Assembly: GCA_003446015.1 (NCBI GenBank)
Contig: DMBU01000020.1
Location: 1-5,254, forward strand
Direction: 5' to 3'
DNA: 5,254 nt
DNA from: Bacteroidales bacterium
Lineage (GTDB): Bacteria; Bacteroidota; Bacteroidia; Bacteroidales; UBA12077
In this document: in pieces, positions 1 through 5,190 of the stretch
How the letters are laid out: the number at the start of each line of letters is the position of its first letter
Position numbering within the stretch: the first letter of the stretch is position 1
Notes under the pieces: model-generated
What the model was told of the DNA's origin: nothing
What the model saw: only the letters and a program-made list of their open reading frames with translations
Databases searched by the model: none
Program-made: the position numbers and the translations under genes

Positions 1-107
1 AGTGTATTTAAATCATAAAAAATGATCACATCAGTACTTGGAGATTCTGATATTCTACAACTTTATCATGTGATCCGATTAAACCGGCATTGTGGATAAT
101 AGTCAAT

Positions 108-139
108 AAAAAAGCCTGTCACTAATGACAGGCTTTTTT
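108..139. terminator. Bidirectional rho-independent terminator downstream of the cold-shock gene
   Basis: A perfect 14-bp inverted repeat (108-121 with 126-139) encloses a 4-nt loop, CTAA. The core is GCCTGTCA/TGACAGGC, flanked by six A on the left and six T on the right, so each strand reads as hairpin plus U-tract. On the minus strand it lies 24 bp after the cold-shock stop codon and should end that transcript. On the plus strand it could end a gene entering from the left, whose 3' end is outside or at the very edge of the window. Confidence 0.93.
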
Positions 140-163
140 ATTAGTATAAAGTATACGAGTATA

Positions 164-355
164 TTAAATTAATTTAACATTTACTGCGTTTAATCCTTTT
201 TTACCTTCTTGTAATTCAAATTCTACTTGGTCTCCTTCGTTAATTTCGTCAATTAAACCAGAAACGTGTACAAAATGTTCTTTGTTTGTTCCGTCTTCAC
301 TTATGAATCCAAATCCTTTAGATTCGTTGAAGAATTTTACTGTGCCTTTGTTCAT
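164..355 (-). CDS. Cold-shock domain protein (CspA family)
   Basis: A 63-residue single cold-shock domain, the usual size for CspA-type proteins. These bind single-stranded RNA/DNA in the cytoplasm and act as RNA chaperones or antiterminators. The RNP1 motif KGFGFI is at residues 13-18, preceded by the family start KGTVKFFN (3-10). RNP2 is HFVHVS (27-32), with Val31 where Phe is more common. The C-terminal half (GDQVEFEL, then GLNAVNVKLI) is the usual strand 4/5 region. The frame opens ten codons further upstream at 385, but that ATG lies inside the -7 promoter box at 383-390 and would add residues foreign to the family, so 355 is chosen. The gene is divergent from the DEAD-box helicase and ends in the hairpin at 108-139. 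The family call is firm; whether it is actually cold-induced cannot be read from the sequence. Confidence 0.96.
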   Translation of the reverse strand: MNKGTVKFFNESKGFGFISEDGTNKEHFVHVSGLIDEINEGDQVEFELQEGKKGLNAVNVKLI

Positions 356-382
356 TATAAATATTTTAAAAATTATGTGATG

Positions 383-390
383 CAAAAGTA
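383..390 (-). promoter_or_regulatory. Bacteroidota-type -7 promoter box for the cold-shock gene
   Basis: The minus strand reads TACTTTTG, an exact match to the Bacteroidota primary-sigma -7 consensus TAnnTTTG. Transcription would begin near 376-378, giving a 5' leader of about 21-23 nt before the ATG at 355. No convincing -33 TTTG box is visible about 19-21 bp upstream, where the DNA is AT-rich. The short leader leaves no room for the long cold-shock leader known from E. coli cspA. Confidence 0.62.
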
Positions 391-562
391 GTATTATATA
401 TCATTATCTTGTTGTTTATTAGAACTTTTTTTCTTTTTAATTGCAAAAAAAATTGATTTTATTTCCTAAATCCTTTTAACAGCCTATAAATCCGGTTGAT
501 TTGGAGTTTTGCTTTTTTTATAGAAGAGGATTTCGATAAAAGTTTTAATCCTTAAAAAAAGT

Positions 563-570
563 TATCTTTG
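563..570 (+). promoter_or_regulatory. Bacteroidota-type -7 promoter box for the DEAD-box helicase
   Basis: The plus strand reads TATCTTTG, an exact TAnnTTTG match, 30 bp before the helicase ATG. The predicted start of transcription is near 575-577, with a leader of about 25 nt. A weak -33 candidate, TTTT at 543-546, is 16 bp upstream, closer than ideal. The leader is A/T-rich and lacks a Shine-Dalgarno sequence, as is normal in this phylum. Confidence 0.62.
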
Positions 571-599
571 CATGTTTTATTTTATATAGATGATTTTTA

Positions 600-1802
600 A
601 TGAAATTTACTGAATTTAATTTGAATGAGCATGTACTGGAAGCAATCTCGTACATGGGTTTTGATGAGGCTACTCCAATACAGGAAATGGCCATTCCTGA
701 AATAATGAATGAAAAAGATTTAATTGCTTGTGCACAAACAGGGACAGGTAAAACGGCTGCATTTATTTTACCTATTTTAGATAAGCTGGCAGATGCCAAA
801 GGAAGGTCGATTAATACTTTAATTATTGTTCCGACACGAGAGTTAGCTTTGCAAATTGATCAGCAGATACAAGGCTTCTCGTATTTTGTGTCTGCAAGTT
901 CTTGCCCTGTTTATGGCGGTGGAGATGGAAACGATTTTGAAGTGGAAAGAAAAGCTTTACTGGGAAATGCTGATATTATTGTAGCAACACCTGGTAAGTT
1001 AATTTCTCATCTAAAAATGGGTTACGTAAAATTTGATACGATTAAACATCTGATATTGGATGAAGCAGACAAAATGCTCGATATGGGTTTTTACGAGGAT
1101 ATTCAAAAAATTATATCTTACATCCCTAAAGAAAGACAAACATTGATGTTTAGTGCTACCATGCCTCCTAAGATTCGTGTTTTGGCCAGTCAGATTCTTA
1201 AAAATCCGAAAGAAATTAGTATTGAACTTTCAAAACCAGCCGAAGGTGTTTTACAGGCAACGTATTTGGTTTTTGATTCAAATAAAACTGCCTTAATCAA
1301 ATATTTAATTGCTGATAAACCCGAATACGACAGTATCCTTATTTTTACATCAACCAAAAGCAAAGTTTTCGAAATTGTTCGCGGGCTGAGATCTAAAAGT
1401 CATTATGTTGAAGGAATATCGTCGGATTTAGAGCAGCAGGAGCGGGAAGAAGTACTTTCGCGATTTCGATCAAAACAAACCAGGGTGTTAGTTGCAACCG
1501 ATGTTATTAGTCGTGGAATTGATATTAAGGATATTAACCTGGTTATCAATTATGATGTTCCTGCTGATGCTGAAGATTATGTGCATCGTGTAGGACGTAC
1601 AGCCCGGGCAAATACCACGGGAGTTGCAATAACTTTGATTAGTGATAAGGATATGCAAAAGTTTGAACGCATTGAAAAACTGATTGATCGTCAGCTTATA
1701 AAAATCGCTACTCCAAAGGAACTTGGAGAAAGCCCTGTTTGGGATCCAAAACCAGTTCGTAAATACAATAAGAAACCAAGGTATAAAGGGAAACGCAAAT
1801 AG
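600..1802 (+). CDS. DEAD-box ATP-dependent RNA helicase
   Basis: A 400-residue cytoplasmic RNA helicase that unwinds short RNA duplexes using ATP, typically in ribosome assembly, RNA decay or growth in the cold. All core motifs are visible: Q motif FDEATPIQ (21-28), Walker A AQTGTGKT (45-52), Ia PTREL (78-82), GG (about 106-108), Ib TPGK (130-133), DEAD (154-157), SAT (185-187), IV LIFT (247-250), V ATDVISRGID (299-308) and VI YVHRVGRTAR (327-336). Ib has Lys133 where Arg is usual (TPGR), and motif V has ISRGID instead of the commoner AARGID; both are conservative. After the two RecA-like domains comes a short basic tail (about 384-400, rich in K/R/Y) that probably binds RNA. There is no long RhlE- or DeaD-type extension or DbpA domain, so no gene symbol is given. 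The upstream -7 box, the lack of an earlier in-frame ATG and the N-terminal family match support this start. Confidence 0.97.
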   Translation: MKFTEFNLNEHVLEAISYMGFDEATPIQEMAIPEIMNEKDLIACAQTGTGKTAAFILPILDKLADAKGRSINTLIIVPTRELALQIDQQIQGFSYFVSASSCPVYGGGDGNDFEVERKALLGNADIIVATPGKLISHLKMGYVKFDTIKHLILDEADKMLDMGFYEDIQKIISYIPKERQTLMFSATMPPKIRVLASQILKNPKEISIELSKPAEGVLQATYLVFDSNKTALIKYLIADKPEYDSILIFTSTKSKVFEIVRGLRSKSHYVEGISSDLEQQEREEVLSRFRSKQTRVLVATDVISRGIDIKDINLVINYDVPADAEDYVHRVGRTARANTTGVAITLISDKDMQKFERIEKLIDRQLIKIATPKELGESPVWDPKPVRKYNKKPRYKGKRK

Positions 1803-1811
1803 ATGAAATTT

Positions 1812-1842
1812 AAGCACGAATAATAATACTCGTGCTTTTTTT
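1812..1842 (+). terminator. Rho-independent terminator of the helicase gene
   Basis: An 8-bp stem (AAGCACGA at 1812-1819 with TCGTGCTT at 1830-1837) closes a 10-nt AT-rich loop and runs into a T-tract (1836-1842). It lies 9 bp after the helicase stop. The T-tract overlaps the stop codon of the convergent VOC gene, so the two 3' ends are packed tightly. Read on the minus strand the hairpin is followed only by a weak T/A stretch, so it probably works mainly for the helicase. Confidence 0.9.
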
Positions 1843-2302
1843 ATTCGTCTAATTTAAAAGCAGGATTATAAATTAATCCAATTACATTCCCCCAGGGATC
1901 GATTACTGATGCTACCATTAAATCACCACCAACATTCGTTGGTTTCTCATCTTCTGTTGCTCCTAAACCTATTAAATGCTGGTACATCTTTTCAATTTCG
2001 TTTACACCCCAATATGCTATAAGACTTTTTGTTTTTACCGATGGTGGGTTCTCTTCGGGTAACAAACCTAATTCGTATCCGCCAATGTTAAAACCTGCAT
2101 AAAAAGGTTCATCGAAATAAGGTTCTTTTTCAAATGCTTTTGCATACCATTCTTTTGCTTCAGCTAGGTCTGCAACCAGGTAAATGGTAGTTCGCAGTCC
2201 CAGGTAATTTGATTTTTCCATATGTTTAATGCTATCGGTTTCCTGTGAAAATGCCAGTTGAAAATTTAACATGATTATACCGGCAAGTATTATTGTTCTC
2301 AT
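1841..2302 (-). CDS. VOC-family (glyoxalase/bleomycin-resistance fold) protein with N-terminal signal peptide
   Basis: A 153-residue protein with one VOC domain at about residues 33-147. Recognisable pieces are LGLRTTIYLV (34-43), the helix AKEWYAKAF (49-57), NIGGYELGLLP (72-82), and the C-terminal part with VGGDLMVASVIDPWGN (124-139) followed by IGLIYNP. VOC proteins are lyases, dioxygenases or binding proteins that often carry a metal; Glu77 is in a typical ligand position, but the usual first His/Gln and the last Glu are not evident, so catalysis is uncertain. Residues 1-20 look like a Sec signal peptide: Arg2, a hydrophobic stretch, then AFSQ-E. A homologous cytoplasmic form would begin at Met28, just before the domain, so an internal start is a real alternative. 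The ATG overlaps the aminotransferase stop (ATGA), which favours the long form. The substrate is unknown. Confidence 0.88.
   Translation of the reverse strand: MRTIILAGIIMLNFQLAFSQETDSIKHMEKSNYLGLRTTIYLVADLAEAKEWYAKAFEKEPYFDEPFYAGFNIGGYELGLLPEENPPSVKTKSLIAYWGVNEIEKMYQHLIGLGATEDEKPTNVGGDLMVASVIDPWGNVIGLIYNPAFKLDE
2299..2302 (-). other. ATGA stop/start overlap between the aminotransferase and VOC genes
   Basis: On the minus strand the VOC start codon ATG (2302-2300) shares its last two bases with the aminotransferase TGA stop (2301-2299). Such 4-bp overlaps usually mean one transcript and re-initiation by the same ribosome. This is the main evidence both for co-expression and for the signal-peptide-bearing VOC start. 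Confidence 0.85.
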
Positions 2303-3414
2303 CTTAAATTGTTGTTTAGATATTTATTTAATTCATGAAGTATTTCCGAAAAATTTTCACGACCAAATCCTATGCGGATGTATTTTTCATCGTAACCAAA
2401 CATTTCGGCAGGAACGGTCATGATGCCGGTTTGCTCAACCAATTTATTACTGAATTCAAGTGCCGGGCTTGCAATTTTTAGTTTTACAAATGCTGTTGAT
2501 CCGGCTTTGGGAGGAATAAACTGAAACAAATCAGGATGCTTTTTTACAAATTCAGAAAAAAGATGAATGTTTCTTTTTATTTTTTTGATATTATGATTGA
2601 TAAACTTTTCATAATGATTTATAGCAATGATCGAAAGTATCTCGCCTGGAGCACTGTTGCAAATACTTAAATAATCTTTAAATGACAGAAGTTCCTGCAT
2701 AAGTTTTTTATCCTGTGCTACAATCCACCCGGTTCTGAGCCCTGCCATTCCAAACGATTTTGATGTTCCCCACAAGCTGATACCCTTTTCATAAATGTTG
2801 CTCAGGGGTGGTAGCTCCTCCATATTGCCTGTTATGAGTTTATGATACATCTCATCGGAATACACAGGGATGTTGTTTTTTCGGGCAATATCGACCACTT
2901 TATTTAATTCGGATCGTGTTAAATAGCTCCCTGTCGGATTATGCGGAAAATTAATGATAATCAATTTGGTGTTTTTCTGAACTAGCTTTCCCAGATCATC
3001 TGGATTAAAATGCCAGTTCGTTGGATCGGGCTTCCAATACGAAATTTCACATCCGATGGCTCGCACCACTTCGTATAAGGATTGATAAGCAGGCAGCATT
3101 GTAATTACATGATCACCCGCATTCAGCAATACATTCATTGCCATGAAATGAAGTTCGCCGGGCGATGCAACAAGAATATTTTCTTTGCTTAGCTTTTGGT
3201 AATGTTTGCCAATGGCTTCGCGTAATAATGTACTCCCTTCACTTTCGGTGTAGCCTAATTTTAAATTGCTCCATAATTCCAATTCTTCTTTATTCGCCTG
3301 CGACAAGATATCCTGAACTGCAAAGCCATCGCAATCGGAGCTCGATAAGAGGTGTCTGGCAGTAAATTCATGCTTTGCGAAGTACCTCTCTAACTTAAAT
3401 TCATTGATTTTCAT
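2299..3414 (-). CDS. PLP-dependent aminotransferase, class I/II (fold type I)
   Basis: A 371-residue cytoplasmic enzyme that moves amino groups between an amino acid and a 2-oxo acid using pyridoxal 5'-phosphate. Key residues of the AspC-like fold are present: LGYTESEG (53-60), Tyr110 in the PAY stacking region, NPTG (159-162) with the cofactor-contacting Asn, Asp187 and Tyr190 in SDEMY, the Schiff-base lysine Lys219 in GTSKSFG, phosphate-binding Arg227 in GLRTGW, and Arg347 in YIRIGFGR for the substrate carboxylate. The protein is full length for a compact member (family about 370-400) and appears catalytically intact. The N-terminal section with SSSDCDG (24-30) resembles a Bacteroidota group often labelled simply class I/II aminotransferase, distantly like capreomycidine synthase. 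The substrate cannot be assigned. The gene is 65 bp downstream of the lipoprotein gene and overlaps the VOC gene at its 3' end. Confidence 0.94.
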   Translation of the reverse strand: MKINEFKLERYFAKHEFTARHLLSSSDCDGFAVQDILSQANKEELELWSNLKLGYTESEGSTLLREAIGKHYQKLSKENILVASPGELHFMAMNVLLNAGDHVITMLPAYQSLYEVVRAIGCEISYWKPDPTNWHFNPDDLGKLVQKNTKLIIINFPHNPTGSYLTRSELNKVVDIARKNNIPVYSDEMYHKLITGNMEELPPLSNIYEKGISLWGTSKSFGMAGLRTGWIVAQDKKLMQELLSFKDYLSICNSAPGEILSIIAINHYEKFINHNIKKIKRNIHLFSEFVKKHPDLFQFIPPKAGSTAFVKLKIASPALEFSNKLVEQTGIMTVPAEMFGYDEKYIRIGFGRENFSEILHELNKYLNNNLR

Positions 3415-3420
3415 GATCAG

Positions 3421-3432
3421 GATTTTAAAATC
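3421..3432. repeat. 12-bp perfect palindrome just upstream of the aminotransferase start
   Basis: GATTTTAAAATC is its own reverse complement and ends 7 bp before the aminotransferase ATG (3414). It lies where a ribosome would load and could be an operator half-site pair or a weak hairpin. The surroundings are very AT-rich, so chance is a serious alternative. No clear TAnnTTTG box is visible in the 65-bp gap, which fits read-through from the lipoprotein gene. Confidence 0.35.
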
Positions 3433-3479
3433 TGAAAATACGGATATTTTATTAAATTTAAAATCAGTTCAATTTATTT

Positions 3480-3956
3480 TCAAGGAGAATATTTAAATGA
3501 TTTCCATAATGAATCATCATCATCGTAATATCCGTTCAGGTAAACATCAAAGTCGATCGTCTTGTTTTCAAATCCGGTAAAATAATAGTTAAATATAAAA
3601 GTGCAAATACAGTTACATAAACAATAATCACCGGTGCAGCTGTCTGTAATTTTAATTTCCACTAAATTGTCATCTGAAATTTCATATTGACCGGTTAATG
3701 TTCCGCGACAGTTATAATTCATAACTACAACCAGCTTTAAGCTATTGCCTGAAATTTCAGTATAAATGGTATCATGCATAAAATCATCAGCTTTAGTTAT
3801 ACTGGCTTCACTAAAGCATCCATCAAATGTTGTTTTTTCGTAGGTAAGTTGCCCCGGGATTTTATCTTCTTTCATTTCGTCGCAGGCAATGTACAACAGA
3901 CAAATACCAAGTACTACAGGAAGCAGTTTTTTCATTTTTTTTAGGCTTAACATCAT
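3480..3956 (-). CDS. Cysteine-rich lipoprotein of unknown function
   Basis: A 158-residue exported protein that I do not recognise by name. The N terminus has Lys6, Lys7, Lys9 and Lys10, a hydrophobic core (11-24) and a lipobox-like YIAC with Cys25 as the likely lipidation site. Asp26-Glu27 and further acidic residues follow, which in Bacteroidota can favour surface export. The mature part is rich in beta-type sequence and has cysteines at 47, 83, 107, 112, 114, 116 and 118. The last four form an alternating CxCxCxC, so on a beta strand they would face the same side. That suggests disulfides or a metal site (inference). An acidic run DDDD (145-148) is near the C terminus. Met8 (codon at 3935) is an equally good start and gives a more usual short signal peptide; the longest frame is reported. 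No terminator follows, so it may be first in an operon with the aminotransferase. Confidence 0.8.
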   Translation of the reverse strand: MMLSLKKMKKLLPVVLGICLLYIACDEMKEDKIPGQLTYEKTTFDGCFSEASITKADDFMHDTIYTEISGNSLKLVVVMNYNCRGTLTGQYEISDDNLVEIKITDSCTGDYCLCNCICTFIFNYYFTGFENKTIDFDVYLNGYYDDDDSLWKSFKYSP

Positions 3957-4008
3957 TTAGATGTAAATGCATCTTATTTGGTTGCGAAACAGATAATGAA
4001 TTCTGCGC

Positions 4009-4116
4009 ATGAACAATGTTTTTCAGTCATTGAAAAATCTTGCAAAAACAGACCGGATTATATTCTTAATTTTATGTGTAGTTGTATTTGGAATTAATAC
4101 GAGCGATCTTTTTTAA
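4009..4116 (+). CDS. Candidate 35-residue membrane mini-protein
   Basis: This ATG-to-TAA frame was missed because of its size. The predicted product has a polar, basic N-terminal half (Lys9, Lys13, Arg16) starting MNNVFQSLKN, then an uninterrupted hydrophobic stretch at residues 17-29 (IIFLILCVVVFGI), then a short polar end, NTSDLF. That order suits a small inner-membrane or membrane-associated peptide with the basic side in the cytoplasm. The hydrophobic part is short for a full transmembrane helix. A GC-rich hairpin with a short U-rich tail on this strand lies 19 bp after the stop, where a terminator would be expected. An in-frame TGA 9 bp upstream of the ATG rules out a longer protein. I see no Shine-Dalgarno or exact -7 box, and it begins only 52 bp from the divergent lipoprotein start, so chance remains possible. 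Function unknown. Confidence 0.5.
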   Translation: MNNVFQSLKNLAKTDRIIFLILCVVVFGINTSDLF

Positions 4117-4129
4117 ATATAAGCAGAGT

Positions 4130-4163
4130 AAAAAAGCACGGGCAAAAGGGCCCGTGCAATTTT
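4130..4163. terminator. GC-rich terminator between the mini-protein and the outer-membrane barrel gene
   Basis: An 8-bp stem, GCACGGGC (4136-4143) with GCCCGTGC (4150-4157), closes a 6-nt loop. On the minus strand it is followed by six T (4135-4130), making a strong terminator 28 bp after the barrel gene's stop. On the plus strand it is followed by AATTTTA, a weaker tract that could still end the mini-protein transcript. Confidence 0.9.
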
Positions 4164-4185
4164 AGTTATGATTTGAGTTTTTGTA

Positions 4186-4770
4186 TTAGAATCTCTTAAT
4201 AATTCCAACACGTACATTGATGTAGTTTAAATCCAATTCTGTTTTGATTCCGCTATTGTCAAGATCTCGTGATAAGGCATTAAATTTAAATCCGGGGTTT
4301 ATGCTCCAGTTCGATCCAAGTTCAATTTCAACACCACCTGCCAGTTGAAATCCTAATCCATGTCCGGTGTCTTCAATAATATCATCACCTTCTTCAAACT
4401 CTAAATGATTGTACAATCCGCCTAATCGAACATAGTATGAAAGTGGAGATGAAGCAATGGGATGTTTAAATTGCAAACCCAACACATAACCTGTTTCTTC
4501 AACATCAACATCACTTCCTGCAAATGTATCGTCGGTCGAAAATTTATTCCATCCCCATCCTGCATAGGCTCCTAAATGTTGCATAAACCGATAATGGAAT
4601 ACACCTTCAAAACCAACACCTGTATTCAGGTTTAATCCGCCTAATTCGCGAGTAGCAAAAGATACGCCTCCGTTTAGTTCAACACCAAATCGTTTTTCGT
4701 TTTCCTGTGCCATACTGATCATTGTTATCATTGTAAATATGGCGATAGTTACTAATTTTTTTGTTTTCAT
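4186..4770 (-). CDS. Small outer-membrane beta-barrel protein (OmpX/OMP_b-brl-like)
   Basis: A 194-residue envelope protein. Residues 1-21 form a Sec signal peptide (Lys2, Lys4, Lys5, then a hydrophobic core, cleaved after SMA before QE). The mature part alternates polar and hydrophobic residues in short amphipathic strands, such as FGVELNGGVSF (28-38), FEGVFHYRF (54-62), GAYAGWGWNKF (67-77), GYVLGLQFKH (94-103), YYVRLGGLYNHL (112-123), GFQLAGGVEIEL (140-151), INPGFKFNAL (157-166) and LNYINVRVGIIKRF (181-194). That fits an eight-stranded barrel ending in the C-terminal Phe used by the BAM machinery. Two exposed loops are strongly acidic (about 78-93 and 124-134) and might bind cations (inference). 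Family members are structural, adhesion or unknown, so no specific role is claimed. It is transcribed alone, with its own terminator (4130-4163) and a likely promoter near 4815. Confidence 0.9.
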   Translation of the reverse strand: MKTKKLVTIAIFTMITMISMAQENEKRFGVELNGGVSFATRELGGLNLNTGVGFEGVFHYRFMQHLGAYAGWGWNKFSTDDTFAGSDVDVEETGYVLGLQFKHPIASSPLSYYVRLGGLYNHLEFEEGDDIIEDTGHGLGFQLAGGVEIELGSNWSINPGFKFNALSRDLDNSGIKTELDLNYINVRVGIIKRF

Positions 4771-4814
4771 TTCTTTGTTGTTTTAAATGATTAATTCGTT
4801 TTAATTTCCTGAAA

Positions 4815-4822
4815 CAAAGAAA
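4815..4822 (-). promoter_or_regulatory. Probable -7 box of the outer-membrane barrel gene
   Basis: The minus strand reads TTTCTTTG, one mismatch from TAnnTTTG. Transcription would begin near 4808-4810, giving a leader of about 40 nt with an A-rich end (ACAACAAAGAA) directly before the ATG, a typical Bacteroidota translation-start context. No good -33 box is seen. Confidence 0.4.
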
Positions 4823-4967
4823 GCCGGCATTGATCAGGTAAAAAAAGAAAAGACGACGAGCCCGTTTTATTAGGATATGAATCTGTATATCTAAACGCCG
4901 AATGGTTTTTCGTTTTCTGTGATTTGCTAAAATTGATTTAAGATAGCCCGCTTTTATGGGTACTAAA

Positions 4968-5015
4968 CAATTATTTCTCCCTCCCGAAAGTTTTCAGGAC
5001 TAAAGGGAGTAATTG
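4968..5015. repeat. 48-bp imperfect palindrome (two-part stem-loop)
   Basis: Outer arms CAATTA (4968-4973) and TAATTG (5010-5015) pair. After a 3-nt bulge, CTCCCT (4977-4982) pairs with AGGGAG (5004-5009). Inside, CCcGAAA (4983-4989) pairs with TTTCaGG (4992-4998) around a 2-nt loop, with one mismatch. The layered symmetry is more than expected by chance. There is no T-tract directly after either arm, so it is not a standard terminator. Confidence 0.6.
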
Positions 5016-5059
5016 ATTTTGACTATGTCAAGCTCCACTTTGTTCCTGTTCTTCTCACT

Positions 5060-5146
5060 CCTGCCTGACAGCTGGCCAATGTCAATAAGTTAAGCGTTTA
5101 TAGTCATTGCGAACGCCTGCCTGCCGGCCATTCCCGTCAGGTTAAG
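5060..5146. repeat. Two degenerate direct-repeat copies with a REP-like motif between them
   Basis: Copy A (5060-5094) and copy B (5116-5146) share, in the same order, CCTGCCTG (5060 and 5116), GGCCA (5074 and 5126) and GTTAAG (5089 and 5141). In the last 21 bp, 14 positions match without gaps. Between them, GTCATTGCGAACG (5103-5115) closely resembles the start of the GTCATTGCGAGCG-type dispersed palindromic repeats known from many bacterial genomes (recall, not a search). Probably remnants of a dispersed intergenic repeat. Confidence 0.45.
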
Positions 5147-5190
5147 AAAGCATATATTAAAATATCAATTATTTAAAATATGGCGGTTAT

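Noticed and set aside
545..799. Open frame antisense to the helicase 5' end and promoter
   Set aside because: It overlaps the helicase Q motif and Walker A coding region and the -7 box, with no family features.
1488..1817. Long open frame antisense to the 3' end of the helicase gene
   Set aside because: The plus-strand helicase has complete conserved motifs here. The antisense frame shows no domain and is a shadow of codon usage.
3165..3365. Plus-strand open frame inside the aminotransferase gene
   Set aside because: Antisense to a well-supported enzyme gene, with no recognisable domain or start context.
3959..3974. 5-bp hairpin AGATG/CATCT just before the lipoprotein start, considered as a translation-control element
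   Set aside because: The stem is too short and AT-rich to support a regulatory claim.
4019..4037. Small hairpin TTTTTCA/TGAAAAA with a 5-nt loop
   Set aside because: The stem is mostly A/T, is not followed by a T-tract on either strand, and lies inside the candidate mini-protein. It is not a terminator.
4956..5003. Plus-strand 15-codon frame MGTKQLFLPPESFQD
   Set aside because: Too short, no promoter or leader signal, and it overlaps the imperfect palindrome.
5003..5089. Minus-strand open stretch of 29 codons ending in TAG at 5002-5000 that looks rather coding (GQLSGRSEKNRNKVELDIVK)
   Set aside because: It has no ATG, is bounded by a stop upstream, overlaps repeat copy A and the palindrome, and matches no family I know. 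It is best explained as a chance reading of repeat DNA, though a blastx could revisit it.
5157..5181. Direct repeat of TTAAAATAT (5157-5165 and 5173-5181), considered as a target-site duplication
   Set aside because: The copies are only 16 bp apart in very AT-rich DNA with no element between them, so chance is likely.
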